Program-made: the position numbers and the translations under genes
Shown: positions 32,658-42,008 of the stretch, piece after piece
How positions within the stretch are numbered: position 1 is the stretch's first letter
How the letters are laid out: every line of letters starts with the position of its first letter
The notes under the pieces: model-generated
Told to the model about the DNA's origin: nothing
What the model saw: the letters and a program-made list of their open reading frames with translations, nothing else
Databases searched by the model: none
Assembly: GCF_008369445.1 (NCBI RefSeq)
Contig: NZ_VTWH01000003.1
Location: forward strand, 310,001-374,000
Origin: Aureimonas fodinaquatilis
GTDB taxonomy: Bacteria; Pseudomonadota; Alphaproteobacteria; Rhizobiales; Rhizobiaceae
Reading direction: 5' to 3'
DNA: 64,000 nucleotides

Positions 32658-33448
32658 GCGTCCCTCCAGCGCAACTGGCGTTTGACAAACATCGTGTAGA
32701 TGCGGTCAGCAACGAAGCCGATGGCGGCAACAAAAAGAATAACAGCGAACATGGCCGGGTAAATTCCACCGTCGCCCAGTGATGAGATCATGTAACCGAC
32801 GCCGTCGGTGGCGATGAGGAATTCAGAGCTGACCATGAGAATGAACGAGAATGCCAGCGCTGTGCGGCAGCCATTGAGAATTTCCGGCATGGCGGCAGGC
32901 AGAGTGATTTCGTAGAGGACCTGAAATTGCGATGCGCCGAGACTGCGCGCCGACCAGATCAGAAATGGGTTGACACCACGCGCACCATTATAGGTGCCAA
33001 CAACAACCGGCAGCAGGCAGCCCAGAAAAATCAAGAGGATTTTGGACGAGTCGCCAAGCCCCAGCCAGATCATCACCACCGGGATCAACGCCGATTTTGG
33101 CATGGGGTAAAAAATCTGGATAATGGGATTGAGCAGCAGCCGGGTTGTCCGGAAGTTGGCCATCAACAGGCCCGCCAGAACGCCCACGACAATTGCGCAG
33201 ACCAAACCACTGCCAGCGCGGCTGAGAGAGCGATAGGTGTTGTAAAGCAGATCGCCGTTGAACAGCATTGTAACAAATTCGGAAAAGATCAGGCCAAGGC
33301 TTGGCAGCATCTGGCGCGAGATCAGCCCTGTAGCACCCAACAACTCCCAGACCGCCGCCAGAATAACCAGAGGCAGCAGCCGGGAAACCTTTTGTGCTGC
33401 GTCAAAGAGCAGAAAGCCCTTGCGGTCGGCGGGGTTGATACCGGACAT
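32654..33448 (-). CDS. ABC transporter permease (first of two), nitrate/sulfonate/taurine type
   Basis: 264 residues from ATG at 33448, one base after the ATPase stop; an upstream TTG at 33472 lies inside the ATPase gene. Six predicted membrane segments and the coupling loop WSARSLGASQFQVLYEITLP near residue 175 mark a SsuC/TauC-type permease. It is translationally linked to its neighbours on both sides. Confidence 0.93.
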   Translation of the reverse strand: MSGINPADRKGFLLFDAAQKVSRLLPLVILAAVWELLGATGLISRQMLPSLGLIFSEFVTMLFNGDLLYNTYRSLSRAGSGLVCAIVVGVLAGLLMANFRTTRLLLNPIIQIFYPMPKSALIPVVMIWLGLGDSSKILLIFLGCLLPVVVGTYNGARGVNPFLIWSARSLGASQFQVLYEITLPAAMPEILNGCRTALAFSFILMVSSEFLIATDGVGYMISSLGDGGIYPAMFAVILFVAAIGFVADRIYTMFVKRQLRWRDA

Positions 33449-33449
33449 G

Positions 33450-34292
33450 TCAGTGCCCCCGGGTTGCAGCAATGGCCTGCTCTCGCACCAGCCGCCAGAT
33501 GTGCTCGCTCAATTGAATGAACTCGCGATTTTCCAGTATTTCCTCGCCGCGGTCTTTGGGCAGTGGCACATCAATGACGTGTTCAATGCGGCCGGGGCGC
33601 GAGCTCATGATGGAAATGCGATCTGCCAGAAACACAGCTTCCTGCACATCGTGGGTTACAAAAACCACGGTTTTGCGCGTGCGACCCCAGATTGCCCGCA
33701 ACTCTTCCTGCATAACGCGCCGGGTTTGCGCATCCAGTGCGCCAAACGGCTCGTCCATCAGCAGCGTTTTCGGATCCACTGCAAGGGTGCGTGCGATGGC
33801 TGCGCGCTGCTGCATGCCGCCGGAAAGCTGCGAGGGATAGGAATTTTCAAATCCGTTCAGGTGAACAAGAGAGATGAATTCCTGCGCCCTTTGTTCGGCT
33901 TCCTCGCGCCTCAGGCCAATTTTCTTCAAACCATACAGCACGTTTTCACGAACGGTTTTCCAGGGAAACAGCGCAAAGTTCTGGAACACGATTGCGCGGT
34001 CCGGGCCGGGCTGACGCACCACACCGCGCGGGGTGGAAATGGTGCCCTGTTGAACGGGAATAAAGCCGCCGATCAGGTAGAGAAGGGTGCTTTTTCCGCA
34101 GCCGGAGGGGCCGAGAAGCGCATGGAACTCCGTTTCCGCGATGTCGAGATTGATGCGGTTGAGCGCCAGAACCGAACTGTCACCACGACCATAGGTGTGT
34201 GTAACATCGTCGATGCGGATACCTGGGGCCGCATTTGCGGATGCAGCCCCTGTGGTGTTGGCCGATCCGGCCAGGTTATCAACTGCGGTCAT
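33450..34292 (-). CDS. ABC transporter ATP-binding protein, nitrate/sulfonate/taurine type
   Basis: 280 residues. Walker A GPSGCGKST near residue 60, Q-loop in IVFQNFALFPWKT, signature LSGGMQQR near 147, Walker B ending in LLMDEPFGALDAQTR, H-loop in VFVTHDV. It has an N-terminal extension of about 25 residues rich in Ala. The start overlaps the binding-protein stop as ATGA. It energises the importer made with the two permeases downstream. Confidence 0.95.
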   Translation of the reverse strand: MTAVDNLAGSANTTGAASANAAPGIRIDDVTHTYGRGDSSVLALNRINLDIAETEFHALLGPSGCGKSTLLYLIGGFIPVQQGTISTPRGVVRQPGPDRAIVFQNFALFPWKTVRENVLYGLKKIGLRREEAEQRAQEFISLVHLNGFENSYPSQLSGGMQQRAAIARTLAVDPKTLLMDEPFGALDAQTRRVMQEELRAIWGRTRKTVVFVTHDVQEAVFLADRISIMSSRPGRIEHVIDVPLPKDRGEEILENREFIQLSEHIWRLVREQAIAATRGH

Positions 34293-35305
34293 TGAGGGTC
34301 AGCCTCAATGCGACGCTTGGCCTCTTCAACGAAGCTCAGGTCTACATAGTCCGGCGAAACCGTCAGGCCGGTTGGTGCAAGGCCCAGTTCAACCGCAACG
34401 TCGACCCCGTTCTGCAGGTTTTCGATGTTGGGGATCATGAACGGATCGCGGAAGTAATCGCGTTCGGTGAACAGATGCGTCAGCGTGTCCGGAGATTGCT
34501 GCATGAAGGTTGCAATGATCTGAACTGCTTCCTCGCGGTTTTCAGGATCGGTGAACCAACGCACAGCGCGGACGTGATCTTCAAAGAAGTCATTCAACTG
34601 ATCGCGGTTCGCTTCCAGAAAGTCCGTCTTGGCGGCCAGGAACACCAACTGGGATGGCCCAAGAGCGTCCTTGGCTGTGAAAAGAGTGCGGTAGTTGCCC
34701 GATTCCGTCAGTGCGCTGGACATTGGCTGCAAAACAGGGCCCATGTCGATCTTGGCTTCATCCAGCATTGGCGGGATGTTTGGGAAGGCCACTTCAACGA
34801 TCGTGAAATCGCGCTTGTCCTGCATATCGTGTTTGGCAAACATGGCGCGCATGGCCGTGTCGGAAGCTGAGCCGATAGCGTTGGAACCGACGCGCTTGCC
34901 CTTCAGATCCTCAACGGTTTCAATGCCGGAGTCGGCACGCACCATGAATGTTTCCGAGTGCTTGCCGTCAATACCGTCCTGGATAATGTCGGCCACCACT
35001 TTGACGTCCTGGCGGGCATTGTTGACTGCCAGAGCCAGAACCAGTGCGCCAAAGGCGCCCATGTCAATTTCGCCAGCCGCCATGGCGGTGATCTGTGGCG
35101 ATGAGCCACGGAAGCGTACCGGCTCTACAGTATAGCTGGTGCCATAATGTTGGAGAATTTCCGGTTTGAGATACAGCACCGGGATCATATGGCCCGGCAT
35201 TGTCGACCAGCCGATGCGAATATTGACTGGTTCTGCGGCGGCCGGGACAGCCCAGCCGATAGAGGCAACCAATGCCGTTGCGGTCAGAAGTTTTGCGAAT
35301 TGCAT
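34289..35305 (-). CDS. ABC transporter substrate-binding protein, NMT1-like
   Basis: 338 residues with a signal peptide cleaved probably after PAAA near residue 24; periplasmic. It has the NMT1/TauA layout: VNIRIGWSTMPGHMIPVLYLKPEIL, RFRGSSPQITAMAAGEIDMGAFGA near residue 65, VEDLKGKRVGSNAIGSASD near 125. It is the first gene of a five-gene overlapping operon. Two palindromic candidate operators, TGAACCAA-type (35338-35360) and TTATC-type (35420-35433), lie within 130 bases upstream, so expression is probably under specific control. Confidence 0.93.
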   Translation of the reverse strand: MQFAKLLTATALVASIGWAVPAAAEPVNIRIGWSTMPGHMIPVLYLKPEILQHYGTSYTVEPVRFRGSSPQITAMAAGEIDMGAFGALVLALAVNNARQDVKVVADIIQDGIDGKHSETFMVRADSGIETVEDLKGKRVGSNAIGSASDTAMRAMFAKHDMQDKRDFTIVEVAFPNIPPMLDEAKIDMGPVLQPMSSALTESGNYRTLFTAKDALGPSQLVFLAAKTDFLEANRDQLNDFFEDHVRAVRWFTDPENREEAVQIIATFMQQSPDTLTHLFTERDYFRDPFMIPNIENLQNGVDVAVELGLAPTGLTVSPDYVDLSFVEEAKRRIEADPQ

Positions 35306-35337
35306 AAGAACTTATCCTCCCCAGAGCCAAATTTTTC

Positions 35338-35360
35338 TGAACCAAAGACATATTGGTTCA
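35338..35360. promoter_or_regulatory. Candidate GntR operator, TGAACCAA dyad upstream of the ABC operon
   Basis: Perfect eight-base arms TGAACCAA and TTGGTTCA with a seven-base spacer, centred 44 bases upstream of the binding-protein start. The same half-site is found upstream of the TauE gene. Confidence 0.55.
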
Positions 35361-35419
35361 TGGTTTCCTGCGAAATTATTGTTCATGAGCCGGTCTGGAT
35401 CAAAGCCGGGTCAATTTAT

Positions 35420-35433
35420 TTATCAGTAGATAA
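35420..35433. promoter_or_regulatory. Candidate operator TTATC-N4-GATAA (site C)
   Basis: Perfect five-base arms with an AGTA spacer, same family as 8766, 8839 and 23647. Confidence 0.45.
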
Positions 35434-35626
35434 TTCATGCAATCGCTATGCTGTCAACTGAGAAAATCAAACCGGAACAACTTAACTTGTCGGGGTTGAA
35501 GCGTGCGGCGGCGGAATCTCGCCTTGGCGTGGTCCGGTAATGGCGATTGCCGATCACCGGGTGAGGAGGCCCTTTGCCGAACAAATTGCAGTGATGGAAA
35601 AAAATCCAAAAAACCGTCTGGAGATT

Positions 35627-35660
35627 TGAACCAATATGGTGTTAATCCTCAATTGGTTCG
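35627..35660. promoter_or_regulatory. Candidate GntR operator upstream of the TauE/SafE gene
   Basis: TGAACCAA (35627-35634) and TTGGTTCG (35653-35660) form an inverted pair with an 18-base spacer, 29 bases before the TauE start. The left half plus TATG equals the inverted right half of the site at 35338. Confidence 0.5.
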
Positions 35661-35688
35661 TATTAGCCCGATTGGGCGTGGGGGATTT

Positions 35689-36534
35689 ATGGGAGTTCTT
35701 GAAGGCGACGCCACGGCGATTATCGGCTTTGTGGCGGCCATCATTCTGGCAAGCAGTGTCGGCGGGTTGCTTGCCGGTCTGCTCGGCGTTGGCGGCGGCA
35801 TCATTATTGTGCCGGTGCTCTATCAGTTGCTGGCGCTGTTTGATGTCGAACCCGGATTGCGGATGAAAGTTGCTGTGGCCACTTCGCTGGCAACCATCAT
35901 TGCCACTTCCGCGGTTTCCGTGCGCAGCCACTATCGGCGTGGCGCCATTGATACGGATCTGTTGAAAAGCTGGGGCGTCCCGATCTTTATCGGCGTTGTG
36001 CTGGGCACTGCCCTGGGCGGTTATGCTGACGGCCGGTTGATGACGGCAGTGTTTGCCGCAGTGGCTCTTGTGGTCTCCCTGCGAATGTTTCTGGTTGGCG
36101 ATGACGCCAAGCCGCGCGATGGTTTTCCCAATACGGCGGTCAAAAGCGGGTTTGGCCTGTTCGTCGGCGGCATTTCTGCCCTGATGGGCATTGGGGGTGG
36201 CACCCTCAGCGTGCCGATCCTGACAGCCTATGGCTTTGACATCCGACGGGCGGTCGGCACTGCTGCGGCCATTGGCTTCATCATCGCCATTCCCGGCACC
36301 CTCGGCTATATTTACACGGGCCTGGGACAAAGCGATCTGCCGCCTTTTTCCCTCGGTTATCTGAATCTGGCTGCGCTTCTGGCGTTTATCCCGCTGACGA
36401 TGGCAATGGCGCCTGTGGGTGCGCGTATCGCGCATACGATTCCACGCAAACGCCTGCAATTGTGTTTTGCCATTTTTCTGGGCATCACATCATTGCGGAT
36501 GTTCTACGATCTTTATAAATCGATCTGGCTATGA
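35689..36534 (+). CDS. TauE/SafE-family membrane exporter
   Basis: 281 residues from ATG at 35689; upstream frame to 35503 has no ribosome site and covers the operators. About eight membrane segments in two repeats, each with the family glycine motif: GGLLAGLLGVGGGIIIVPVL near residue 24 and GGISALMGIGGGTLSVPIL near 160 (each read as a shorter core GVGGG and GIGGG). The family exports sulfite, sulfoacetate or other anions, and some import organic acids. The gene overlaps the GntR gene by four bases. Divergent placement beside an importer of the sulfonate/taurine class is suggestive of anion handling linked to that importer. Confidence 0.9.
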   Translation: MGVLEGDATAIIGFVAAIILASSVGGLLAGLLGVGGGIIIVPVLYQLLALFDVEPGLRMKVAVATSLATIIATSAVSVRSHYRRGAIDTDLLKSWGVPIFIGVVLGTALGGYADGRLMTAVFAAVALVVSLRMFLVGDDAKPRDGFPNTAVKSGFGLFVGGISALMGIGGGTLSVPILTAYGFDIRRAVGTAAAIGFIIAIPGTLGYIYTGLGQSDLPPFSLGYLNLAALLAFIPLTMAMAPVGARIAHTIPRKRLQLCFAIFLGITSLRMFYDLYKSIWL

Positions 36535-37202
36535 GTGATCAGAACGAACTTCATTTTCTGGAGGGTTTGCGAACCGCTATTGAAAGCGAGGACCGCGCAC
36601 TCGTGCGTGAAGGGCAACTGCCTCCCGAGCGGGAGTTGATGGAACGCTACAGTGTCGGGCGAAGAACAGTGCGCGCGGCGCTTGATGCGCTTCAGGCAGA
36701 GGGGCTGGTTTTTCGTCGTCAGGGTCAAGGTACGTTCATTCGCCCCACAAGCCCGGTTTCAACCAGGGCCGTTTCCCTTTCCCAGCACACCAGCCCGGCC
36801 GAAATTATGGAGGTTCGGCGCGAACTGGAGCCTGCGCTGGCCAAACTGTCGGCCATGCGCGCTACACCCTCCGATATAGACCAGATGAAGCGGCTGGTTG
36901 AAAAAGGCGCTTCTGCAAAAACCAGCATGCAATATGAGCGCTGGGACAGCGCGTTTCATGCCAAGATTGCCGACAGCGTACACAACAGCCTGTTCCATTC
37001 GCTGTTTGAGCTGATACAGACGGTGCGTGTGGCCCAGAAGTGGACTGGCCTGCGGGCACGGACATATTCGGAAGCCCTGCGCGACGAACTTATTGAACAG
37101 CATTTTGAAATAGCCAAGGCAATCAGCGACCGCGATCCTGAAGCAGCCGAGGCCGCGATGCGTGCGCATTTGCGATCGGTGACTTTGACCACCGGTACAT
37201 GA
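36531..37202 (+). CDS. GntR-family regulator with FCD domain
   Basis: 223 residues. The winged helix shows LPPERELMERYSVGRRTVRAAL and LVFRRQGQGTFI; the FCD domain has EVRRELEPALAKL, WDSAFHAKIA, EQHFEIAKAI and MRAHL, giving the His/Asp cluster that binds a metal and an organic-acid effector. It is cotranscribed with the TauE gene. The most likely targets are its own operon and the divergent ABC operon, each of which has a TGAACCAA-type dyad in front. Confidence 0.94.
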   Translation: MSDQNELHFLEGLRTAIESEDRALVREGQLPPERELMERYSVGRRTVRAALDALQAEGLVFRRQGQGTFIRPTSPVSTRAVSLSQHTSPAEIMEVRRELEPALAKLSAMRATPSDIDQMKRLVEKGASAKTSMQYERWDSAFHAKIADSVHNSLFHSLFELIQTVRVAQKWTGLRARTYSEALRDELIEQHFEIAKAISDRDPEAAEAAMRAHLRSVTLTTGT

Positions 37203-37280
37203 CCGGCTGCACTGGTATTTTGCGCCCGGAGGCACCAATTGTGTGAAACAGCAAAGCTGTAAGCCAATGGAGCAGGACCG

Positions 37281-37730
37281 ATGACGACATATCGCAAGAC
37301 CCAAGAGGCTCTGTCCCGGCTGACGCCGGAGCAATTTTATGTCACGCAGCAAAGTGGCACCGAACGGCCGGGCACTGGCGGCTATCTGAGCAACAAGGCC
37401 CCTGGAATCTACGTTGATATTGTGTCCGGGGAACCGTTGTTTGCCTCGTCCGACAAATATGAGTCGGGCTGCGGCTGGCCAAGTTTCACCAAACCGATTG
37501 AGCCACAAAATGTGGCTGAACTGAGCGATGGCAGCCATGGCATGATCCGCACCGAAGTGCGCTCGGTGCATGGTGACAGCCACCTTGGCCATGTGTTTCC
37601 GGATGGACCGGTGGACCGTGGCGGCCTTCGCTATTGCATCAATTCGGCCTCGCTGCGCTTCGTCCACCGCGATGACATGCAGGCAGAGGGCTATGGCGAC
37701 TACCTCCCACAAGTCGAGGACGTAACATGA
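37281..37730 (+). CDS. msrB: Peptide-methionine (R)-S-oxide reductase MsrB
   Basis: 149 residues. MsrB marks: [29 protein letters not shown] near residue 62, [19 protein letters not shown] near 95 and the catalytic Cys in [12 protein letters not shown] near 118. It repairs methionine-R-sulfoxide in proteins. Only two Cys exist, so the two C-x-x-C zinc pairs of the common form are absent. The stop overlaps the MsrA start by four bases, an arrangement found in many bacteria. Confidence 0.96.
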   Translation: MTTYRKTQEALSRLTPEQFYVTQQSGTERPGTGGYLSNKAPGIYVDIVSGEPLFASSDKYESGCGWPSFTKPIEPQNVAELSDGSHGMIRTEVRSVHGDSHLGHVFPDGPVDRGGLRYCINSASLRFVHRDDMQAEGYGDYLPQVEDVT

Positions 37731-38236
37731 GCACCGAACGGGCTGTGCTTGCTGGCGGTTGTTTCTGGGGCATGCAGGATTTGTTTCGCCGTTATGATGG
37801 CGTGGTTTCCACCCGTGTCGGCTATACCGGCGGTGATGTGCCGAACGCCACCTATCGCAACCACGGCACGCACGCGGAAGCGATTGAAATTGTGTTCGAT
37901 CCTGCCCGCATCAGCTATCGGCAGATTCTTGAGTTCTTTTTCCAGATTCACGATCCGTCAACAGAGGATCGGCAGGGCAATGACGTTGGCACCAGCTATC
38001 GCTCAGCCATATTCTATACCAGTGACGAGCAAAAAGCCGTTGCAGAAGATACAATCGCGGATGTGAACGAGTCTGGCCTGTGGCCCGGAAGGGTCGTCAC
38101 CGAACTGGCTCCGGATGGGCCGTTCTGGCAGGCGGAGCCAGAGCACCAGGATTATCTGGAGCGGATACCCAATGGCTACACCTGCCATTTCATCCGCCCG
38201 CGCTGGAAACTGCCGGTGCGAAACAGACCCGCATGA
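37727..38236 (+). CDS. msrA: Peptide-methionine (S)-S-oxide reductase MsrA
   Basis: 169 residues. The catalytic motif [11 protein letters not shown] is at residues 10-20; then [46 protein letters not shown] and EPEHQDYLE, all standard MsrA features. It reduces methionine-S-sulfoxide, using thioredoxin. It is translationally coupled to MsrB. The stop codon lies in the loop of a strong hairpin shared with the convergent glutamate dehydrogenase gene. Confidence 0.96.
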   Translation: MSTERAVLAGGCFWGMQDLFRRYDGVVSTRVGYTGGDVPNATYRNHGTHAEAIEIVFDPARISYRQILEFFFQIHDPSTEDRQGNDVGTSYRSAIFYTSDEQKAVAEDTIADVNESGLWPGRVVTELAPDGPFWQAEPEHQDYLERIPNGYTCHFIRPRWKLPVRNRPA

Positions 38237-38248
38237 TTGCGGGTCTGT
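38223..38248. terminator. Hairpin between convergent msrA and gdhA
   Basis: ACAGACCCGC (38223-38232) pairs perfectly with GCGGGTCTGT (38239-38248), loop of six bases. The msrA stop codon lies in the loop. Bidirectional terminator function is likely although no long T-run is present. Confidence 0.7.
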
Positions 38249-38261
38249 GGCGGCAGTAAAC

Positions 38262-39656
<1,395 letters not shown>

Positions 39657-39698
39657 TCAAACGCAGATAAACCAAAAGGTGAGTTTTATGAACACATT

Positions 39699-40301
39699 TT
39701 AATCAGCAATTGAAAACCGGCCTTCGGAGATGATTTCACCAAGCGGTTTGCGCGGACTGGGTGCTTCACGTGGCTGCAAAGCTTCCGGCAAAAGGCTCTT
39801 GTCGGCTTTCCGGCCAATCGCAAACGCAGCCTCAATACGAAAACCATCTGGAATTTCAAGCTCGGCTCGCGCCTTGTCAAAATTCAGACCGGTCATGCCA
39901 TGGGCGTGCCAGCCCAGCTTTGTCGCCTGAAGGGCAATAAGGCCCCATGCTGCACCGGCATCGAACGAGTGGCTGTACAGTGGCAGGTCTTCGCCGCTGG
40001 CAGCATCCCGCCGCGTGGTGTTGGAAACCAGAAAAACCAGTGCGGCAGCATTTTTTGCCCAGCCCTGATTGGAAGGCGTCAACAGGTCAACGAAGCTCTG
40101 CCAGTTTTCTGTGCCACGCCGAGCATAGATAAAATGCCATGGCTGAGCGTTGAAGGCCGATGGTGCCCAGCGCCCGGCTTCCAGAATGTTGAAAAGCTGT
40201 TGTTCGCTGATTTCCTCATTGTCGAAGGATCGTGGCGACCAGCGTGCCAGAATGTCCGGATCGATATTGTGATCAGAACTGCGGGGAAAACTGACGTTCA
40301 T
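39699..40301 (-). CDS. Nitroreductase-family flavoprotein
   Basis: 200 residues. FMN-binding pattern: RWSPRSFDNEEISEQQLFNILE near residue 20, WAPSAFNAQPWHFIYARRG near 45, and DAGAAWGLIALQATKLGWHAHGM near 115, typical of the NfsB/RutE-like family. It reduces nitro groups, quinones or enal-type compounds with NAD(P)H. It is a single gene between gdhA and lldD on the same strand. A detoxifying role is plausible; a specific substrate cannot be assigned. Confidence 0.93.
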   Translation of the reverse strand: MNVSFPRSSDHNIDPDILARWSPRSFDNEEISEQQLFNILEAGRWAPSAFNAQPWHFIYARRGTENWQSFVDLLTPSNQGWAKNAAALVFLVSNTTRRDAASGEDLPLYSHSFDAGAAWGLIALQATKLGWHAHGMTGLNFDKARAELEIPDGFRIEAAFAIGRKADKSLLPEALQPREAPSPRKPLGEIISEGRFSIAD

Positions 40302-40386
40302 CGTGATGTTCCGTTATTTGCCAAAGCATGGATTAAATATCTGTGGCTGGTGACCTGTCACAATGACCGCTTTGATTGACAAACTG

Positions 40387-40416
40387 TTCGACAGCCGAAG
40401 ACGCACGACTGTCGAA
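40387..40416 (-). terminator. Hairpin after lldD
   Basis: TTCGACAG (40387-40394) pairs perfectly with CTGTCGAA (40409-40416), loop of 14 bases, 17 bases past the lldD stop on the minus strand. A weak T-bearing tail follows. Confidence 0.55.
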
Positions 40417-40432
40417 GAATGCTGAAGGTGGT

Positions 40433-41563
40433 TCAAACCAAACAGTCGCAGTTGATTTCTCCAATGGTCTGAACACCCGTCAACGTCATTGCCACCCGCA
40501 TTTCTTTTTCAAAAAGATCCAGAAGATGCGAAACGCCTGCTTCTCCACCGGCGGCAAGTGCGTAGACAAAGGCGCGGCCCAGAAGCGCCGCATCGGCACC
40601 CAGCGCAATCATCCGCACAACATCCAGGCCGGATCTTATGCCCGAATCAGCCAGAATTTTCAGATCGCCTTTAACCGCGTCTGCAATTGCGGGCAGGGCC
40701 CTGGCAGAAGACAAAACGCCATCAAGTTGTCTGCCGCCGTGGTTGGAAACGACGATCCCGTCTGCGCCGAACTTGACTGCATCGCGTGCATCATCCGGGT
40801 CCAGTATGCCCTTGATGATCATCGGCCCACCCCAGAAATCGCGGATCCACTCCAGATCCTTCCAGCTGATCGATGCATCAAAATTGGCTGCAAGCCAGCC
40901 AATATAATCATCCAGCCCAGTTGGCTTTCCAAGATATTTCGACACATTGCCCAGGTCGTGAGGGCGACCGTTGACGCCGACATCCCACGCCCATGCAGGG
41001 TGCTGAACAGCTTGCCACATGCGGCGAAGATTGGAGTTGGGGCCGGAAAGACCTGCATGCGCGTCGCGATAGCGCGCGCCGGGCGTTGGCATGTCCACCG
41101 TAAAAATCAGCGTTGTGATACCGACGGCCTTGGCCCGCTCCAGCACGCTTTTCATGAAGCCGCGATCTTTGAGGACATAAAGCTGAAACCATAAAGGCGC
41201 GGGCGATTCTTTCTGCACCTCTTCAATGGGGCAAAGCGAAACCGTCGAAAGCGTAAAAGGAATTCCCTTTTTATACGCGGCCTTTGCGCCCTGCACCTCG
41301 CCCCGGCGTGCGTACATTCCGGCCAGCCCGATCGGCGCTATTGCCACCGGCATTGCCATTTTGCGGCCGAACAGCTCCGTTTCAAGGTTCAGACTGGCGA
41401 CATTGCGCAAAACCCGCTGCTTCAGCGCAATTTCCGAAAGATCCGAAACATTGTGCCGCAGCGTATGCTCGGAATAAGCCCCGCCGTCGGCATAATGAAA
41501 CAGAAATGGCGGTATTCGACGTCGCGCTGCTTCACGAAAATCCGTGGGAGCCGAGATAATCAT
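40433..41563 (-). CDS. lldD: FMN-dependent L-lactate dehydrogenase
   Basis: 376 residues, matching the E. coli-type LldD in length and most motifs: [19 protein letters not shown] near the start, [13 protein letters not shown] near 78, [18 protein letters not shown] near 158 with substrate-binding Arg and His, and the catalytic His/Arg loop [12 protein letters not shown] near 273. It oxidises L-lactate to pyruvate at the inner membrane, passing electrons to quinone. Start ATG at 41563 has GGAGG upstream. It is monocistronic. Other 2-hydroxyacids could be oxidised, but the close match makes lactate likely. Confidence 0.95.
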   Translation of the reverse strand: MIISAPTDFREAARRRIPPFLFHYADGGAYSEHTLRHNVSDLSEIALKQRVLRNVASLNLETELFGRKMAMPVAIAPIGLAGMYARRGEVQGAKAAYKKGIPFTLSTVSLCPIEEVQKESPAPLWFQLYVLKDRGFMKSVLERAKAVGITTLIFTVDMPTPGARYRDAHAGLSGPNSNLRRMWQAVQHPAWAWDVGVNGRPHDLGNVSKYLGKPTGLDDYIGWLAANFDASISWKDLEWIRDFWGGPMIIKGILDPDDARDAVKFGADGIVVSNHGGRQLDGVLSSARALPAIADAVKGDLKILADSGIRSGLDVVRMIALGADAALLGRAFVYALAAGGEAGVSHLLDLFEKEMRVAMTLTGVQTIGEINCDCLV

Positions 41564-42008
41564 GATTCCTCCTGAAGACCGATCCAGTCAATCCTTCGAT
41601 CATCTGTCACGCTCTAACTCACTGTTTCGTCACATTATCGCGCCGTTGGACAATTCCGTTTCACCGGGCAATGCTTGGGCAGTGCAGATGCGACCGTGTG
41701 TCTGGATTCAGCATGATGGCGTGCCGCGTCAAGAGCAAATGCCACATAACGCTGGTTGATCTTCATGATTTTGTTTCAAATTATCGGTTGCGGCTGAAAT
41801 GGTCGCACGCAATTGCCGGGTCACAAGGCTGTCGTGAATTTGTGCGTGCGTTTCCGCTTGACAAGAACCCAATTCCCGTTCAGCTTAATTGTTAAGCGCG
41901 GAGCAACGATGCTCAAATATGCGTCATGCAGTAATCATTCCAAATTCGGGCACCGGGGCCTCCCAGCAGTCACTGCTGATGGAGGGTTTTTGTCGTTCAG
42001 GATCGTTT
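41564..42008. other. Divergent intergenic region between lldD and the amide operon
   Basis: 445 bases without a supported gene. The left part holds a degraded copy of the GATC palindromic repeat (41571-41615). Further right TTGACA at 41858-41863 is a possible -35 box; AGCTTA or TTAATT about 18-22 bases downstream could be a weak -10. The open frame from 41889 to 42008 continues into the AmiC-like gene but lacks similarity to it. I see no clear sigma-54 site. Confidence 0.5.
41571..41615. repeat. Palindromic intergenic repeat, copy 3 (degraded)
   Basis: The right arm CTGTCACGCTCT (41604-41615) differs by two bases from the CTGAAACGCTCT of copy 2 and is followed by the same CTAACT. The core CGATCA is kept, while the left arm is poorly preserved. 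Located just upstream of lldD. Confidence 0.5.

Larger units (their letters stand above)
35306..35688. promoter_or_regulatory. Divergent control region between the second ABC operon and the TauE/GntR operon
   Basis: 383 bases without a supported gene. It holds three palindromic signals: TGAACCAA-N7-TTGGTTCA (35338-35360), TTATC-AGTA-GATAA (35420-35433), and TGAACCAA (35627-35634) opposed by TTGGTTCG (35653-35660). The 12-mer CATATTGGTTCA of the first site recurs inverted at 35627-35638. The leftward part is AT-rich as expected for promoters; no clear -35/-10 pair was chosen. Confidence 0.6.

Noticed and set aside
8997-36534. Complete dihydroxypropanesulfonate (sulfonate) breakdown pathway
   Set aside because: An HpsN-like protein, sulfonate-class importers and a TauE exporter are suggestive, but HpsO/HpsP-like dehydrogenases in context and a sulfo-lyase are missing, and the exporter is 25 kb away.
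41564-42008. Sigma-54 (NtrC-type) promoter before the amide operon
   Set aside because: Amide use is often nitrogen-controlled, but I found no TGGCAC-N5-TTGCA-like sequence here or in the leader at 43844-43976.
41889-42008. N-terminal 40 residues of the AmiC-like protein
   Set aside because: The extra residues show no similarity to the family and no signal peptide, and the fold starts right after the ATG at 42009.
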